Notes: a model not told the origin generated them from the sequence alone. A stretch of 64,000 nucleotides of DNA from Bin87 sp965208015 (GCA_965208015.1 OZ242309.1:992001-1056000); one strand, 5' to 3'. Shown: positions 1-8,153, numbered from the stretch's first letter. Program-made: numbers and translations.

Positions 1-1
1 C

Positions 2-247
2 TACACGGCGATACGGCGCCCAGAATCCATTGATGACGCTTTTGACGTGCTTGATCGCTTGGTGGACACGGTACTGTCTTACGGAATGCCGCAAGTGCGG
101 GCAGCCCGCGCGTTGCTCGCCACCATTCCCGGCGTCTCGGCCCGGGATGCTCTGCACGTAGCGGTGATGCAGGCCGCGGGTTGTAGCCGAGTTTTAAGTT
201 TTGATGCCGGGTTCGACAACTGCCCCGGCATCGCGCGCATAAGTTGA
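2..247 (+). CDS. PIN-domain (VapC-like) protein, C-terminal fragment cut by window edge
   Basis: The frame is open from the left edge to a TGA at 245-247, so the true start lies outside the window; the GTG at 47 is internal. The visible 81 residues end with SARDALHVAVMQAAG followed by VLSFDAGFD, which matches the last helix and strand of PIN nucleases (the conserved third and fourth acidic residues lie in ARDALH and SFDAGFD). PIN proteins of this size are usually VapC toxins that cleave RNA with Mg2+. The antitoxin, if any, would be upstream and is not visible. The PIN assignment is fairly firm; toxin function is inference. Confidence 0.7.
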   Translation, partial: YTAIRRPESIDDAFDVLDRLVDTVLSYGMPQVRAARALLATIPGVSARDALHVAVMQAAGCSRVLSFDAGFDNCPGIARIS

Positions 248-259
248 GTTGGTGCCGTA

Positions 260-1258
260 CTACGACTGCGTCAACTCCCGCACCGTCTCCGTTAGCGCCG
301 GGATCACCTTTTCCCAGTCGCCCACCACGCCGTAGCGAGCTTCCTTGAAGATGTTGGCGTCGGCGTCCTTGTTGATGGCGACGATGGCCTTGGAGCCGCT
401 GCAACCGGCCATGTGCTGGCTGGCGCCGGAAATGGCCACGGTGATGTAGAGGTCGGGGGTGATGGTCTTGCCGGTGAGGCCCACCTGGTAGTTGGCGGGA
501 ACCCAACCCGAGTCCACGGCGGCGCGGGACGCTCCCACGGCTCCGCCCAACAGGCCGGCCAGTTCTTCCAACTGCGAGAAGGGTTCGGGGCCGCCGAGGC
601 CGCGGCCGCCGGACACAACGATCCGGGCGTCCTCCAGCTTGATGCCCTCGGCTTCTTCCTTCACCACGTCTACCACACGAGTCTTGGCCGCCGAAGCGTC
701 GATGTCCACCGGGAAGGCGACCACCTGTCCGCTGCGGCCGGCATCGGGATCCAGCGGTTCGTAGGTCTTGGGCCGTATCGCTGCGATCTGAGGGGTCTGG
801 GTGCAGCTGACCACGGCGATGGCGCTGCCGCCGTACACCGGGCGGTTGGCCAGCAGGCGACCCGTGCCAGCGTCGGCAGACACTTCCAGGCAGTCCTGCG
901 CGAGACCCACGCCAAACCGGAACGCCAAGCGCGGCGCCAGTTCGCGGCCCTCGTTGTTCCGCGCAATGAGGATGATACCCGGGTTGGCCTCGGCGGCCAC
1001 GGTCTGCATCGCGGAAAGGTACAGGTCGGGGTGATAGTCGGCCAGGGCCGGGTTGGTCACCGCGTAGGCTTTGTCAGCGCCGTGGGCGATGGCCTGCTGG
1101 GGCGCATCGGCAACGTCGCCGCCGATCACCGCGATTGCCAGTTCCTGGCTGAGAGCATCGGCCAGCGAGCGGCCGGCTGCCAGCAGTTCCTGGGCGGTTG
1201 ATGCCAGTTGCCCGTCGGGGGCGTCGCCGAAAACGAGGATGCCGGTAGCGTCTGCCAT
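260..1258 (-). CDS. etfA: Electron transfer flavoprotein alpha subunit (EtfA/FixB)
   Basis: This 332-residue protein carries electrons from acyl-CoA and other flavin dehydrogenases to the quinone pool, as a heterodimer with EtfB. The C-terminal FAD domain is clear: SRAAVDSGWVPANYQ, then GLTGKTITPDLYI and AISGASQHMAGC, then AINKDADANIF. The N-terminal half is the Rossmann-like ETF domain. I chose the ATG at 1258 because AAGGAG lies upstream of it; the frame runs further back but without homology. It lies downstream of etfB on the same strand, separated by a MITE-like repeat at 1287-1386, so the two are probably still co-transcribed. Its length is normal for the family. Confidence 0.93.
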   Translation of the reverse strand: MADATGILVFGDAPDGQLASTAQELLAAGRSLADALSQELAIAVIGGDVADAPQQAIAHGADKAYAVTNPALADYHPDLYLSAMQTVAAEANPGIILIARNNEGRELAPRLAFRFGVGLAQDCLEVSADAGTGRLLANRPVYGGSAIAVVSCTQTPQIAAIRPKTYEPLDPDAGRSGQVVAFPVDIDASAAKTRVVDVVKEEAEGIKLEDARIVVSGGRGLGGPEPFSQLEELAGLLGGAVGASRAAVDSGWVPANYQVGLTGKTITPDLYITVAISGASQHMAGCSGSKAIVAINKDADANIFKEARYGVVGDWEKVIPALTETVRELTQS

Positions 1259-1286
1259 TGCAGTTTGTCTCCTTATGATGACTCTT

Positions 1287-1386
1287 ACCGTCATTCCCGA
1301 GAAAGCGGGAATCCAGGAGTACCCAACCGAGCGGACGATGCTCGCTTCAATGGCGCTGGATTCCGGCTCAAGGCCGGAATGACGGT
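1287..1386. repeat. MITE-like 100-bp element with terminal inverted repeats
   Basis: The element starts ACCGTCATTCC and ends GGAATGACGGT, an 11-bp perfect terminal inverted repeat. Each end is also a small hairpin (GTCATTCCCG with CGGGAAT; ATTCCGG with CCGGAAT). A second full-length relative is at 25199-25299 and a single-hairpin relative at 15238-15264. It sits between etfB and etfA and could fold in the transcript. Non-coding. Confidence 0.75.
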
Positions 1387-1414
1387 TGAGAAGGTTAGAT
1401 GACGGTCCGGAAGA

Positions 1415-2215
1415 TTAGATGAGGCGATCCTCGCGGAGCCGCAGCGCCAGCTTGCGGGCGGAGTCCATGTCGTCGTCGCCCTCGATAATCTCGCAGTCCT
1501 GGTCCCGCTCCGGCACGAACAGGTCGTGCAGGGTCAGGCGCGGCTCCAGCTGCGCGTCGTCGATGTCCAGGTCGCCGGTAGTCCATACCGTTGGGCGCTT
1601 GCGGGTGGCTGCCATGATGCCCCGCAGCGTGGGATACCGGGGCTGGCCCAACTCGTTGCTCACCGTGACCAGCGCGGGCAGGTCCGCCTCGACTACTTCG
1701 AACCCGTCGGGGGCCAGGCGTTCCACGACCACCTTGCTGTCCTGCACGTCCACCTTCTTGCCCAGGGTGATGCAGGCCATCCCGAGGGTCTCGGCGACCC
1801 CCAGCGGAACTTGCGCGTTGTCCCAGTCGGACGCCTGCCGTCCGCAGATGATCAGGTCAAAACCGCCCAGCTTTTGGATGGCGGCGGTGAGCAACTGGAC
1901 GGTGAAGAAAGAGTCCACCGAGTTGGCGAAGGCGTCATCCTGCAGCAGCACCAACTCGTCGGCGCCCATGGACAGGGGCTTTTTCATCACGTCCAAGGCA
2001 AACGCAGTGCCGGACGATATGACGGTGATGTTGGCTCCCTGCTCGTCCTTGATCTGCAGGGCGGCTTCGACGGCGTTTTCATCAAAGCCGTTCACCACGG
2101 GCGGGATGTTCGCCGGCGGAACCACCTGCCGGGCGTCGGGGTCGATGCGGAAGGCGGCGGCGGGCATTTCCGGGTCGACGACCTGCTTGGCCAGCACGCA
2201 AATGTTAACGGGCAT
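1415..2215 (-). CDS. etfB: Electron transfer flavoprotein beta subunit (EtfB/FixA)
   Basis: This 266-residue protein is the AMP-binding partner of EtfA. It opens with MPVNICVLAKQVVDPE, the usual EtfB start, and carries NGFDENAVEAALQIKDE and GADELVLLQD, plus the ETF-beta signature region VERLAPDGFEVVEADLPALVTV. The ATG at 2215 is chosen over an upstream TTG (2239) because it fits the family N-terminus; an AGGAG lies a little far upstream (about 12 nt). It is the first gene of the etfBA unit. No dedicated dehydrogenase is adjacent, so the electron donor cannot be named from context. Confidence 0.92.
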   Translation of the reverse strand: MPVNICVLAKQVVDPEMPAAAFRIDPDARQVVPPANIPPVVNGFDENAVEAALQIKDEQGANITVISSGTAFALDVMKKPLSMGADELVLLQDDAFANSVDSFFTVQLLTAAIQKLGGFDLIICGRQASDWDNAQVPLGVAETLGMACITLGKKVDVQDSKVVVERLAPDGFEVVEADLPALVTVSNELGQPRYPTLRGIMAATRKRPTVWTTGDLDIDDAQLEPRLTLHDLFVPERDQDCEIIEGDDDMDSARKLALRLREDRLI

Positions 2216-2418
2216 CAGGAACGCACTCTCCTGTCGCAATACGAAAATGGGCTATGTGAAAGTTATCACTAGCCCATTCCAGTGTCAAACGTTCGCCGAT
2301 TTCGTCGCCATCACAACGCTTTCGGGACGGAAACCCTGGGTTCCCAGTCTGCGGATCCCGGGCGCAACGAGGATTGACCCGTCGCTGCCGAGGGGAAACT
2401 CAAGCTACCGCAAGGATG

Positions 2419-3426
2419 TCAGATCTCGCGGAACTCCGGTTCGGCTGGCTCAATGTAGAAATTGTTGGCCCAGAGATCGTCGATTATGGCCTGGTCGCCC
2501 TCAGTGATGGGCGGCGTCTCCACAGCTTCAGAGTACTCCTTCAGCTCCTCCAGCGTCGTGAAGTTCGGCAAGACGCTGGTGATGGTCGGCTGGTGGAGCA
2601 CAAACTGGATGGCGGCCTGGCTCATGGTGCGGCCGACCTCTTCGCCGGCGAGGAACTTGACCTGGTCCACCTTGACCAGCGCCTCGCTCAACCACTGGTG
2701 CCGGCGATAGGATCGGTGGTCGTTTTCGTCAAATTCCGGCGGCTCGTCGTAACGCCCGGTCAGCGCCTCGGAGGCGTGGGGCACTCGCGAAAGAAGACCG
2801 ACCCGCTCTTTCTCGGCGATGGGGAAGAAGTCCTTGGCCGGGTCCTGCTCTAGGATGCTGTAAATGATCTGGCAGCTGCTGACGTGCCGCTCTTCCATGC
2901 TCGCCTGGCCCTCCTCGAACCAGCCGATGTCGGGGCCCAGGGCCGAGCCGTAATAGCGGATCTTGCCCTCGTGCTTCAGCTCCTCCAGGACCTCGAAGAC
3001 CTCGTCCTTTTCGATGGCCTCAATGCGCGGGTTGTGCAGCTGGTAGAGATCGATGTAGTCGGTCTTCAGGCGGCGCAGCGACTGCTCGCAGGCGAAGCGG
3101 ATGAACTCCGGCTCGAACTTCTGCGGCCGCTCCTGGTGGCCGACGCGCGGCGTGGTCTGGTCGTAGATGTCGTAGCCGAACTTGGTGGCGATGATCATCT
3201 CGTGCCGGCGATGGCTCATGAACTTGGCCAGGACCTCTTCGCCATATCCGTCGCCATAGGTGTCGGCAGTGTCGAAGAAGTTGATACCCAGTTCCAGCGC
3301 CTCTTCCAGAAGCTGGCGGCGGGTTTCCTCGGGAATGCGGCCCCACCAATTGGTCGCCACGGTCCAAACGCCGAAGCCGACCTCGGAGAGCATTAAGTCA
3401 GTGCGGGGAAGTTGGCGGTATTTCAT
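2419..3426 (-). CDS. Aldo/keto reductase
   Basis: This 335-residue NADPH-dependent oxidoreductase has a TIM-barrel fold. It shows FFDTADTYGDGYGEEVLAKF (active-site Asp and Tyr), MIIATKFGYD (active-site Lys) and YIDLYQLHNPR (active-site His), in the standard order, and TITSVLPNFTTLEEL near the C-terminal cofactor site. Its start lies only 7 bases after the end of the transglutaminase-like gene, so it is probably the last gene of a four-gene minus-strand operon (4955 down to 2419). The substrate cannot be told from sequence; this group handles sugars, aldehydes or xenobiotic carbonyls. Confidence 0.9.
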   Translation of the reverse strand: MKYRQLPRTDLMLSEVGFGVWTVATNWWGRIPEETRRQLLEEALELGINFFDTADTYGDGYGEEVLAKFMSHRRHEMIIATKFGYDIYDQTTPRVGHQERPQKFEPEFIRFACEQSLRRLKTDYIDLYQLHNPRIEAIEKDEVFEVLEELKHEGKIRYYGSALGPDIGWFEEGQASMEERHVSSCQIIYSILEQDPAKDFFPIAEKERVGLLSRVPHASEALTGRYDEPPEFDENDHRSYRRHQWLSEALVKVDQVKFLAGEEVGRTMSQAAIQFVLHQPTITSVLPNFTTLEELKEYSEAVETPPITEGDQAIIDDLWANNFYIEPAEPEFREI

Positions 3427-3433
3427 GATTGCC

Positions 3434-4042
3434 TCACTCTTGCGTCGCGTCGCTCAGCCAGCGGCTCATGCCTTCAATGAATTCATTCCGTATTGTACTT
3501 GAGGAACCGCAAAATTCCGCAATCAGTTGCTCTTTAAAGGCCTGCGGGTCGTCGCCGGACGGGACGATAAACGAGTCCACCGGGTCGCAGGCTATCTCCA
3601 TGTCACGGCCTTCTGCGAACGTCCGGTTGACCGGCATTCCCAAGGGCTCAGCAGCGCTCGGCCAAGTACCGTCGACGTTCATCCATCCCGCGTCCGTTTT
3701 CAGGCGAATGTAAGTGTGCACGTCGGGCACGGGTTCCCTGACCACCAAGGCCCTGAGTTCCTCGGGGAAATGGGAAGTGTTATCACGGGTGAACCGGTGC
3801 GTGCACATCACAATGCGCGAGTCCATGCCCAACTCGCGGAAGATACCGTCCAGCAGATAATGTTTCCCGGAGCAGGTGCCCCGCCATTCCGCGATGATCG
3901 CTCCCGGCTCGCGCGTACTGGCCCGCTGGTAGGGCATGTCCCGCACCAGGACGAAGGCGGAGGCAGCGGTTAGCTTTTCACCGCTGGCGGTCAGATTGCG
4001 CCGGCGGCTTTCCTGTTCCAGCATGGAGAGAAGGGTTGGCAT
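3434..4042 (-). CDS. Transglutaminase-like (papain-fold) protein
   Basis: This 202-residue protein has a Cys-His-Asp triad in transglutaminase-core order: EWRGTCSGKHYLL (Cys57), PDVHTYIRLK (His109) and GWMNVDGTWP (Asp124). In bacteria such domains act as proteases, amidases or amide-forming enzymes; there is no signal peptide, so it is probably cytoplasmic. The ATG at 4042 has CAGGAG 8 bases upstream and lies 2 bases after the stop of the preceding gene, indicating translational coupling. Function is unknown; the fold assignment rests on the triad motifs. Confidence 0.72.
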   Translation of the reverse strand: MPTLLSMLEQESRRRNLTASGEKLTAASAFVLVRDMPYQRASTREPGAIIAEWRGTCSGKHYLLDGIFRELGMDSRIVMCTHRFTRDNTSHFPEELRALVVREPVPDVHTYIRLKTDAGWMNVDGTWPSAAEPLGMPVNRTFAEGRDMEIACDPVDSFIVPSGDDPQAFKEQLIAEFCGSSSTIRNEFIEGMSRWLSDATQE

Positions 4043-4044
4043 GG

Positions 4045-4500
4045 TCAAGTCTCCTGAGCGGGTGATACAGCAGAGGGATAGACTTCCCGAACTTGCCGCG
4101 CCAGAGTTGCGGCGGTGTTGGTGTCCCCGGCAACGTACCCAAATATGCCGGTATGGGACGGGTCGTGTGATTCTCCCAAGGTGACGATTTGAATATCCAG
4201 GTTCAAATCATTCTTGCACGCGGCGATAGAGACGCCAACATTGAGGACGGCAAACACGGCGTTGCGCCTGACGTGGAAGCCTTTATCGGCCAAAGCCTGC
4301 TGAACTCCGGTTATTTGCGCTTGCCGGTGCGAGTCGTGGAAATGCTCCAGCCAGTTGGTTGACAGGTACTTCTCGCCGGTCCGGAGCAGAAACGCATCCC
4401 GAAGGGGGCGTCCGTCGGAACGCAGGTGCCTGCGACGACAGTAACGGGCTACGTGATGCGAGTATGCGAGCTCGATGCCGCTCGAGCGGCCTTGAACCAT
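4045..4500 (-). CDS. Conserved hypothetical protein, second gene of a coupled pair
   Basis: This 151-residue protein has no domain I can name. The middle reads DAFLLRTGEKYLSTNWLEHF, a pattern I associate with small conserved hypothetical proteins, and the rest is mixed alpha/beta with AVFAVLNVGVSIAACK and a final VREVYPSAVSP. No signal peptide or membrane segment is present. Its start overlaps the end of the upstream gene by 52 bases, and its stop is 2 bases before the transglutaminase-like gene, so the three are probably translated together. Confidence 0.6.
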   Translation of the reverse strand: MVQGRSSGIELAYSHHVARYCRRRHLRSDGRPLRDAFLLRTGEKYLSTNWLEHFHDSHRQAQITGVQQALADKGFHVRRNAVFAVLNVGVSIAACKNDLNLDIQIVTLGESHDPSHTGIFGYVAGDTNTAATLARQVREVYPSAVSPAQET

Positions 4501-4955
4501 GTGAACAGTCCTGATTTTACTAGTTTTTCCGTGATGTCAACGCGCTCGCCAACCCTGCTACCGTCGCCATTGAGGTCCAGAAAACGGCCGCCAGACCCGG
4601 TGGCCGTGTACATTATCCGTTCGCAATCCAGGAACCACAGGCCGGCATCACGGCGGTCAGGAAAATCCCACTCGGCGCAAATCCAGCCTTCCGTAGTGCA
4701 GCCCAGATGTACCTTGCCCTCCGACTCCACCGCGCCGAAAAACGCCAGAAAGTCCCGGGCGCTTTCCAACGTCAGCGGTACGTCGCCGTCGTCCAAGTCC
4801 TCTTCCGAGGCGAAATAGGCGATGCGGTCGGCCAAGTCGGGCCGGCCCCAGCCGCGCAGCACGTCGCACACCTCGGCGGCGGAGCCGAGGCCGGCAATGG
4901 CGTCAGGAGGGAGGGGGCGGGGAATGGTGGATTGCATGGTGTATGCACTTGCCAT
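4449..4955 (-). CDS. Hypothetical protein, first gene of a coupled pair
   Basis: This 168-residue acidic, soluble protein is unassigned. It contains GWGRPDLADRIAYFASEEDL, then EGWICAEWDFPDRRDAGLWF and DCERIMYTATGSGG. No catalytic motif or membrane segment is visible. Two in-frame ATGs (4955 and 4937) are possible and neither has a clear ribosome binding site; I keep the longer. It overlaps the next gene by 52 bases in another frame, which usually means a functional partnership. It is transcribed divergently from the restriction endonuclease gene at 5010, with only 54 bases between. Confidence 0.55.
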   Translation of the reverse strand: MASAYTMQSTIPRPLPPDAIAGLGSAAEVCDVLRGWGRPDLADRIAYFASEEDLDDGDVPLTLESARDFLAFFGAVESEGKVHLGCTTEGWICAEWDFPDRRDAGLWFLDCERIMYTATGSGGRFLDLNGDGSRVGERVDITEKLVKSGLFTWFKAARAASSSHTRIT

Positions 4956-5009
4956 TTGGTACGATTAGTCGCTAGACATCGCATAAATCGGCTAACAGAA
5001 TACCCTGCC

Positions 5010-6128
5010 ATGGGCAGTTCTGGCAAACGGATTTTCGGTGGTAACGTTCGGCGACTGCGCGAAGCGCTCGGAATGACGCAAGAGAGCGTTGCAGAAGCGT
5101 CGGGGCTGGATAGGTCATACGTTGGTGGTGTTGAGCGCGGCGAACGCAACCCGGCATTATCTGCTATTTTGCGTCTGGCTACGGCTTTGAGGGTAACGCC
5201 AGCGCGCCTTTTCGAGGGGATAGGGGAGAATATCCAATCACCTCACCACTTGGACAGGCTTACGGCGATTGAAGCCGACGGCCGGCTGCTGATCCGATTT
5301 AGATATGACCAATATGATGCTGAATATCATCTATTAGATGCAACGGCACAGGAATTTCGCGATGTAATTGGCGTACTCGCTAATGGTCTGGCAACCTACC
5401 CTCAACGGACAGATGCCGTATCCGACGCATTTTTGAGGGCCGTACGAATCTGGCCTGGCGCCAATCCTTCGGACATATGGACCTTCCTTGTCAACCGTGC
5501 CTATTGCGACCGTTCCAATCATCCGGAAGCTCATGCCCGGCTCAACTTGGAGCAGAGCTGGAAGCGAACAAGTGGATGGGCATTAGAGCGCATACTGGTC
5601 TCGCATTACAGGACATTCTTGGGACAGAACCACATATCTATCAAGATCGGCAACAAATCTGAAAAGATGGCGTTGCTGGAGCCTATTGACGACCCTCGCA
5701 TTGTTCCGGACAAAGCCGACGTATTGCTTTCGTATGACTATGATGGCGAAGAACATCTGCTGGGTGTGGTTCACATAAAGGCCAGTATCGCGGAAAGACG
5801 CACTGATGATGTTCCCATGAGCCAAGCGCTGATCGAGGCCGGCTACCTTTCGGTATTCTGGACGATGGATGCGAAGAGTTTTCCGGCAGCACGTCCGGTC
5901 AATCTCGGTGAGTTCGGTGGAGCAGGCGATGGACAGACGAGCGACAAGAGACGGGACTTTGAAGAGCACGGTCATTTTTCCGCTTGCTTTTCGTACAACC
6001 TCAATACCGTACCAACACCAGATGACCGCGATGTGTTAGCCCGGATATTCGTATGCGATTTTACAAATCCAAGCGACCGATTTTCACGATTCCTTATTGA
6101 TGACCTCCGCCGGCGCTTGCCGCATTAG
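5010..6128 (+). CDS. XRE-type HTH domain fused to a BsaWI-like type II restriction endonuclease
   Basis: This 372-residue protein has two parts. Residues 8-70 are a Cro/C1-type helix-turn-helix (VRRLREALGMTQESVAEASG, then GVERGERNPALSAILRLATA). The C-terminal part contains KADVLLSYDYDG (Asp237) and GVVHIKASIAERRTDD (Lys257, Glu262), which fits the PD-(D/E)xK-type nuclease core seen in BsaWI-like enzymes. A methyltransferase gene lies tail-to-tail downstream, overlapping its 3' end by 35 bases. Fusion of a controller-like HTH to the endonuclease suggests that it represses or times its own expression. The DNA here is visibly lower in GC than its neighbours, consistent with recent transfer. The frame is open upstream of 5010, but the HTH family starts at this ATG. 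The recognition site is unknown. Confidence 0.72.
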   Translation: MGSSGKRIFGGNVRRLREALGMTQESVAEASGLDRSYVGGVERGERNPALSAILRLATALRVTPARLFEGIGENIQSPHHLDRLTAIEADGRLLIRFRYDQYDAEYHLLDATAQEFRDVIGVLANGLATYPQRTDAVSDAFLRAVRIWPGANPSDIWTFLVNRAYCDRSNHPEAHARLNLEQSWKRTSGWALERILVSHYRTFLGQNHISIKIGNKSEKMALLEPIDDPRIVPDKADVLLSYDYDGEEHLLGVVHIKASIAERRTDDVPMSQALIEAGYLSVFWTMDAKSFPAARPVNLGEFGGAGDGQTSDKRRDFEEHGHFSACFSYNLNTVPTPDDRDVLARIFVCDFTNPSDRFSRFLIDDLRRRLPH

Positions 6129-7008
6129 AGGGCAGTCTTCTTTGGATAGCAACATCGGACAGACGTTTCCTTGATTCTGCAACCTGTTCTGGATCGATTT
6201 CAAACCCGATGTAGGTACACCCCAATTGGAGAGCAGCCAGACCGGTCGAGCCGGAGCCGGAAAAGGGGTCTAGCACAACTACGTCTTGCCCACTTTGCCC
6301 ATAGGCTTCAATGCACCGTCTAGGCAATTCAACAGGGAATCTGGAGCGATGCTGCAGGCCGGCGATATTTTCGTTGGCGAACTCCCAAACACTGGACACC
6401 GGCGGGTTCGTTCGGAACGAATGGCGCTCGTGGCGGGCCAGCAAATAAATGGACTCATGCTTGCGGTGCGGACGACGACAGCGGCCTTCCGGCATGGGGT
6501 TCTTTTTCGCCCAGATCACTTCGCCTCGGTACATATACCCCGATTCGGTGAGAGACATCAGCAACCGCTGAGGCAGCATCAGCAAGTTACCGTACTGCAA
6601 CCAGCCGGTAGTTTTGTCCACGAACGCCTTGCGCTTGAAACGAGGCTTGGTGTAAGCGGAGTTTTCCGGTCCAAAACCGTTCCGGTCGGCTCCCAGTGTG
6701 CTGTATTTGTAATCTTTGGTTCCCCAGTTGACAGGTGTATTGTAAGCGTCTCCCAAGTTGATCCAAACGATGCCGTGCGTCTTGAGCTTGGGCAGCAGGG
6801 CGGCGAACACCGCTTGTAGGAAAGCGATGTACTCTCTGGGATCTTCCTCCGTCCCGTTAAGCAGGGATTCCCGTTGCCCCCAGTAAGGCGGGCTGGTCAC
6901 CACGACGTCAACGCTGACATCCGGCAGTCGGGGGATCAGATCTAGGCAATCCCCCTCGTACACGCTTGTCTTGGACACGGAGAGCCGCTTTGGCAACGTA
7001 GAGACCAT
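6094..7008 (-). CDS. DNA methyltransferase of the restriction-modification cassette
   Basis: This 304-residue S-adenosylmethionine-dependent methyltransferase is of the beta (N4-cytosine/N6-adenine) class. Motif IV, VVTSPPYWGQRE, comes near the N-terminus (about residues 37-48), and motif I, VVLDPFSGSGSTGLAALQLG, near the C-terminus, the permuted order of this class; the TSPPYW form favours N4-cytosine. It should protect host DNA from the fused endonuclease encoded at 5010-6128, with which it converges. The upstream 104-residue gene ends 2 bases before its start, so the two are coupled. Confidence 0.88.
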   Translation of the reverse strand: MVSTLPKRLSVSKTSVYEGDCLDLIPRLPDVSVDVVVTSPPYWGQRESLLNGTEEDPREYIAFLQAVFAALLPKLKTHGIVWINLGDAYNTPVNWGTKDYKYSTLGADRNGFGPENSAYTKPRFKRKAFVDKTTGWLQYGNLLMLPQRLLMSLTESGYMYRGEVIWAKKNPMPEGRCRRPHRKHESIYLLARHERHSFRTNPPVSSVWEFANENIAGLQHRSRFPVELPRRCIEAYGQSGQDVVVLDPFSGSGSTGLAALQLGCTYIGFEIDPEQVAESRKRLSDVAIQRRLPSNAASAGGGHQ

Positions 7009-7010
7009 GA

Positions 7011-7325
7011 TCAGTTCCCCAAGTGCAACATAATGAAATCGCCTCGGTAAGGCAGTTCATCAACCCATTGCAGCAATGCCGCCCGCTCGGTTGCGTCCAG
7101 ATTCTTCTTTACGGCCCAGCCGTCGGCGCGCCGGAGCAGCACGTCCCGCTCAAACTCGTAGAACGCGTTGCCGTCCCAACCGTCACCCCAACCTGGTTCA
7201 TAGTCGAAAGAGTCGAACTCCGTTCCCGTGTCCGGGTCAACCATCAGATCTTGCAGGAACCCGTACATCGGCTGCCCCGGCCGTTCCAAGTATTCGATGG
7301 TAACCACGCCAACATCCAGTCCCAT
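7011..7325 (-). CDS. Small hypothetical protein coupled to the methyltransferase
   Basis: This 104-residue protein opens MGLDVGVVTIEYLERPGQP and is rich in Asp, Glu and aromatics (DYEPGWGDGWDGNAFYEFER). I do not recognise a family. The ATG at 7325 has GGAGG 8 bases upstream and is preferred over a GTG at 7340. It lies immediately upstream of the methyltransferase on the same strand with a 2-base gap, so it may belong to the restriction-modification cassette; a role such as accessory or immunity factor is inference only. Confidence 0.6.
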   Translation of the reverse strand: MGLDVGVVTIEYLERPGQPMYGFLQDLMVDPDTGTEFDSFDYEPGWGDGWDGNAFYEFERDVLLRRADGWAVKKNLDATERAALLQWVDELPYRGDFIMLHLGN

Positions 7326-7417
7326 AGCCTTCGCCTCCACAAATCGGCATGGCTATGGTTTACCGGACCCGCGCTTGATGCGTCAACGGCCCGGTGTCAG
7401 CAAATTTTCGTGTGCCG

Positions 7418-8008
7418 CTATGCCGGCACCAGCCCCAGGCTGCCGCGCACCGCTTCCACCATTTCGTTGAAGTGCGGGTCGTCCAAGACGGGTTGGGCGT
7501 CGCCCAGGCGCACGGTGGGGATGACGTCCACCCAGGACTTGCAGCCGCCGTACTCCGGGATGAACGGCGCGGTGGTGGGCTGTTCCATCCGGTAGACGCG
7601 CAGCAGCATGATTGTCAGCGGCACCATGGGCTTCCAGTGCAGGCGGGACTGGGCGTAGGTGTCCGTCCAGATGTGGTGCGGCGCCAGGTCCTCGACCTTG
7701 CCCTGCTGGTCAATTTCGATCAGCTCGTGGACGCGCGCCCAGTGGGTGAAGGTGACCGCGTCCTTGTCGTCCGGGTCGTCGGCCAGCAACTGCCGCAGGG
7801 CAGGCTGGTGGCTGTCCTTGAGCAGGTCTTCCTTCTGGTGCAGGTAGGTGGGGTAGAGCAGGAACTCGGGATGCACCACGCGGAAGTCCTTGCCCTCCTC
7901 GTGGATGCCGCCCTTGCGCAGCATCATGATCTGGTCGCCGTCGGCCAGGGCCTTCACGGTGATCGCCCACTCTTTCAGGGCCAGTTGGCAGGTCGCAGGG
8001 GTGGTCAT
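7418..8008 (-). CDS. DUF1802 family protein
   Basis: This 196-residue soluble protein matches the DUF1802 pattern from the first residues: ALKEWAITVKALADGDQIMM, then RKGGIHEEGKDFRVVHPEFL and LYPTYLHQ. Members are found in cyanobacteria, Chloroflexota and others; the function is not established, and the LRKGG element near the N-terminus is the most conserved part. GGAGG lies upstream of the ATG at 8008. It stands alone, with a repeat element on its upstream side. Confidence 0.8.
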   Translation of the reverse strand: MTTPATCQLALKEWAITVKALADGDQIMMLRKGGIHEEGKDFRVVHPEFLLYPTYLHQKEDLLKDSHQPALRQLLADDPDDKDAVTFTHWARVHELIEIDQQGKVEDLAPHHIWTDTYAQSRLHWKPMVPLTIMLLRVYRMEQPTTAPFIPEYGGCKSWVDVIPTVRLGDAQPVLDDPHFNEMVEAVRGSLGLVPA

Positions 8009-8057
8009 GGCCTCAACCTCCGGTGGTTACGTTTTACGTTGATGGGCAGAATAATTC

Positions 8058-8144
8058 GTCAGAAGCAGGATTTACGAGATTAGAGGATTTACTGGATTCG
8101 CGAAATCCTGAAAATCCTTGAGTCCGGCAAATCATGCTTCTGAC
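8058..8144. repeat. 87-bp inverted-repeat element with ends GTCAGAAGCA / TGCTTCTGAC
   Basis: The first and last ten bases are perfect inverted repeats, and the body is made of short degenerate units (AGGATTTA, GAGGATTTACTGGATT, AAATCCTG, AAAATCCTT). It is non-coding and different from the 1287-1386 family. The pattern resembles dispersed palindromic repeats scattered in many bacterial genomes. It lies between the glycosylase gene and DUF1802. Confidence 0.65.
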
Positions 8145-8153
8145 AATCAGCGC

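Noticed and set aside
413..1201. Long plus-strand frame opposite etfA
   Set aside because: It is a shadow of the GC-rich minus-strand gene; the residue mix (Gly, His, Arg, Val runs) has no homology. The same holds for the long frames at 44213-45232, 47789-49090 and 52807-54018.
4707..5009. N-terminal extension of the HTH-endonuclease frame
   Set aside because: The frame is open, but this part is antisense to the 4449-4955 gene, and the HTH family begins at the ATG at 5010.
4956..5009. Possible C-box operator between the unknown gene pair and the HTH-endonuclease
   Set aside because: Only a loose symmetry around AGTCGCTAGAC is visible, not the GACT-AGTC arrangement of known controller sites; too weak to call.
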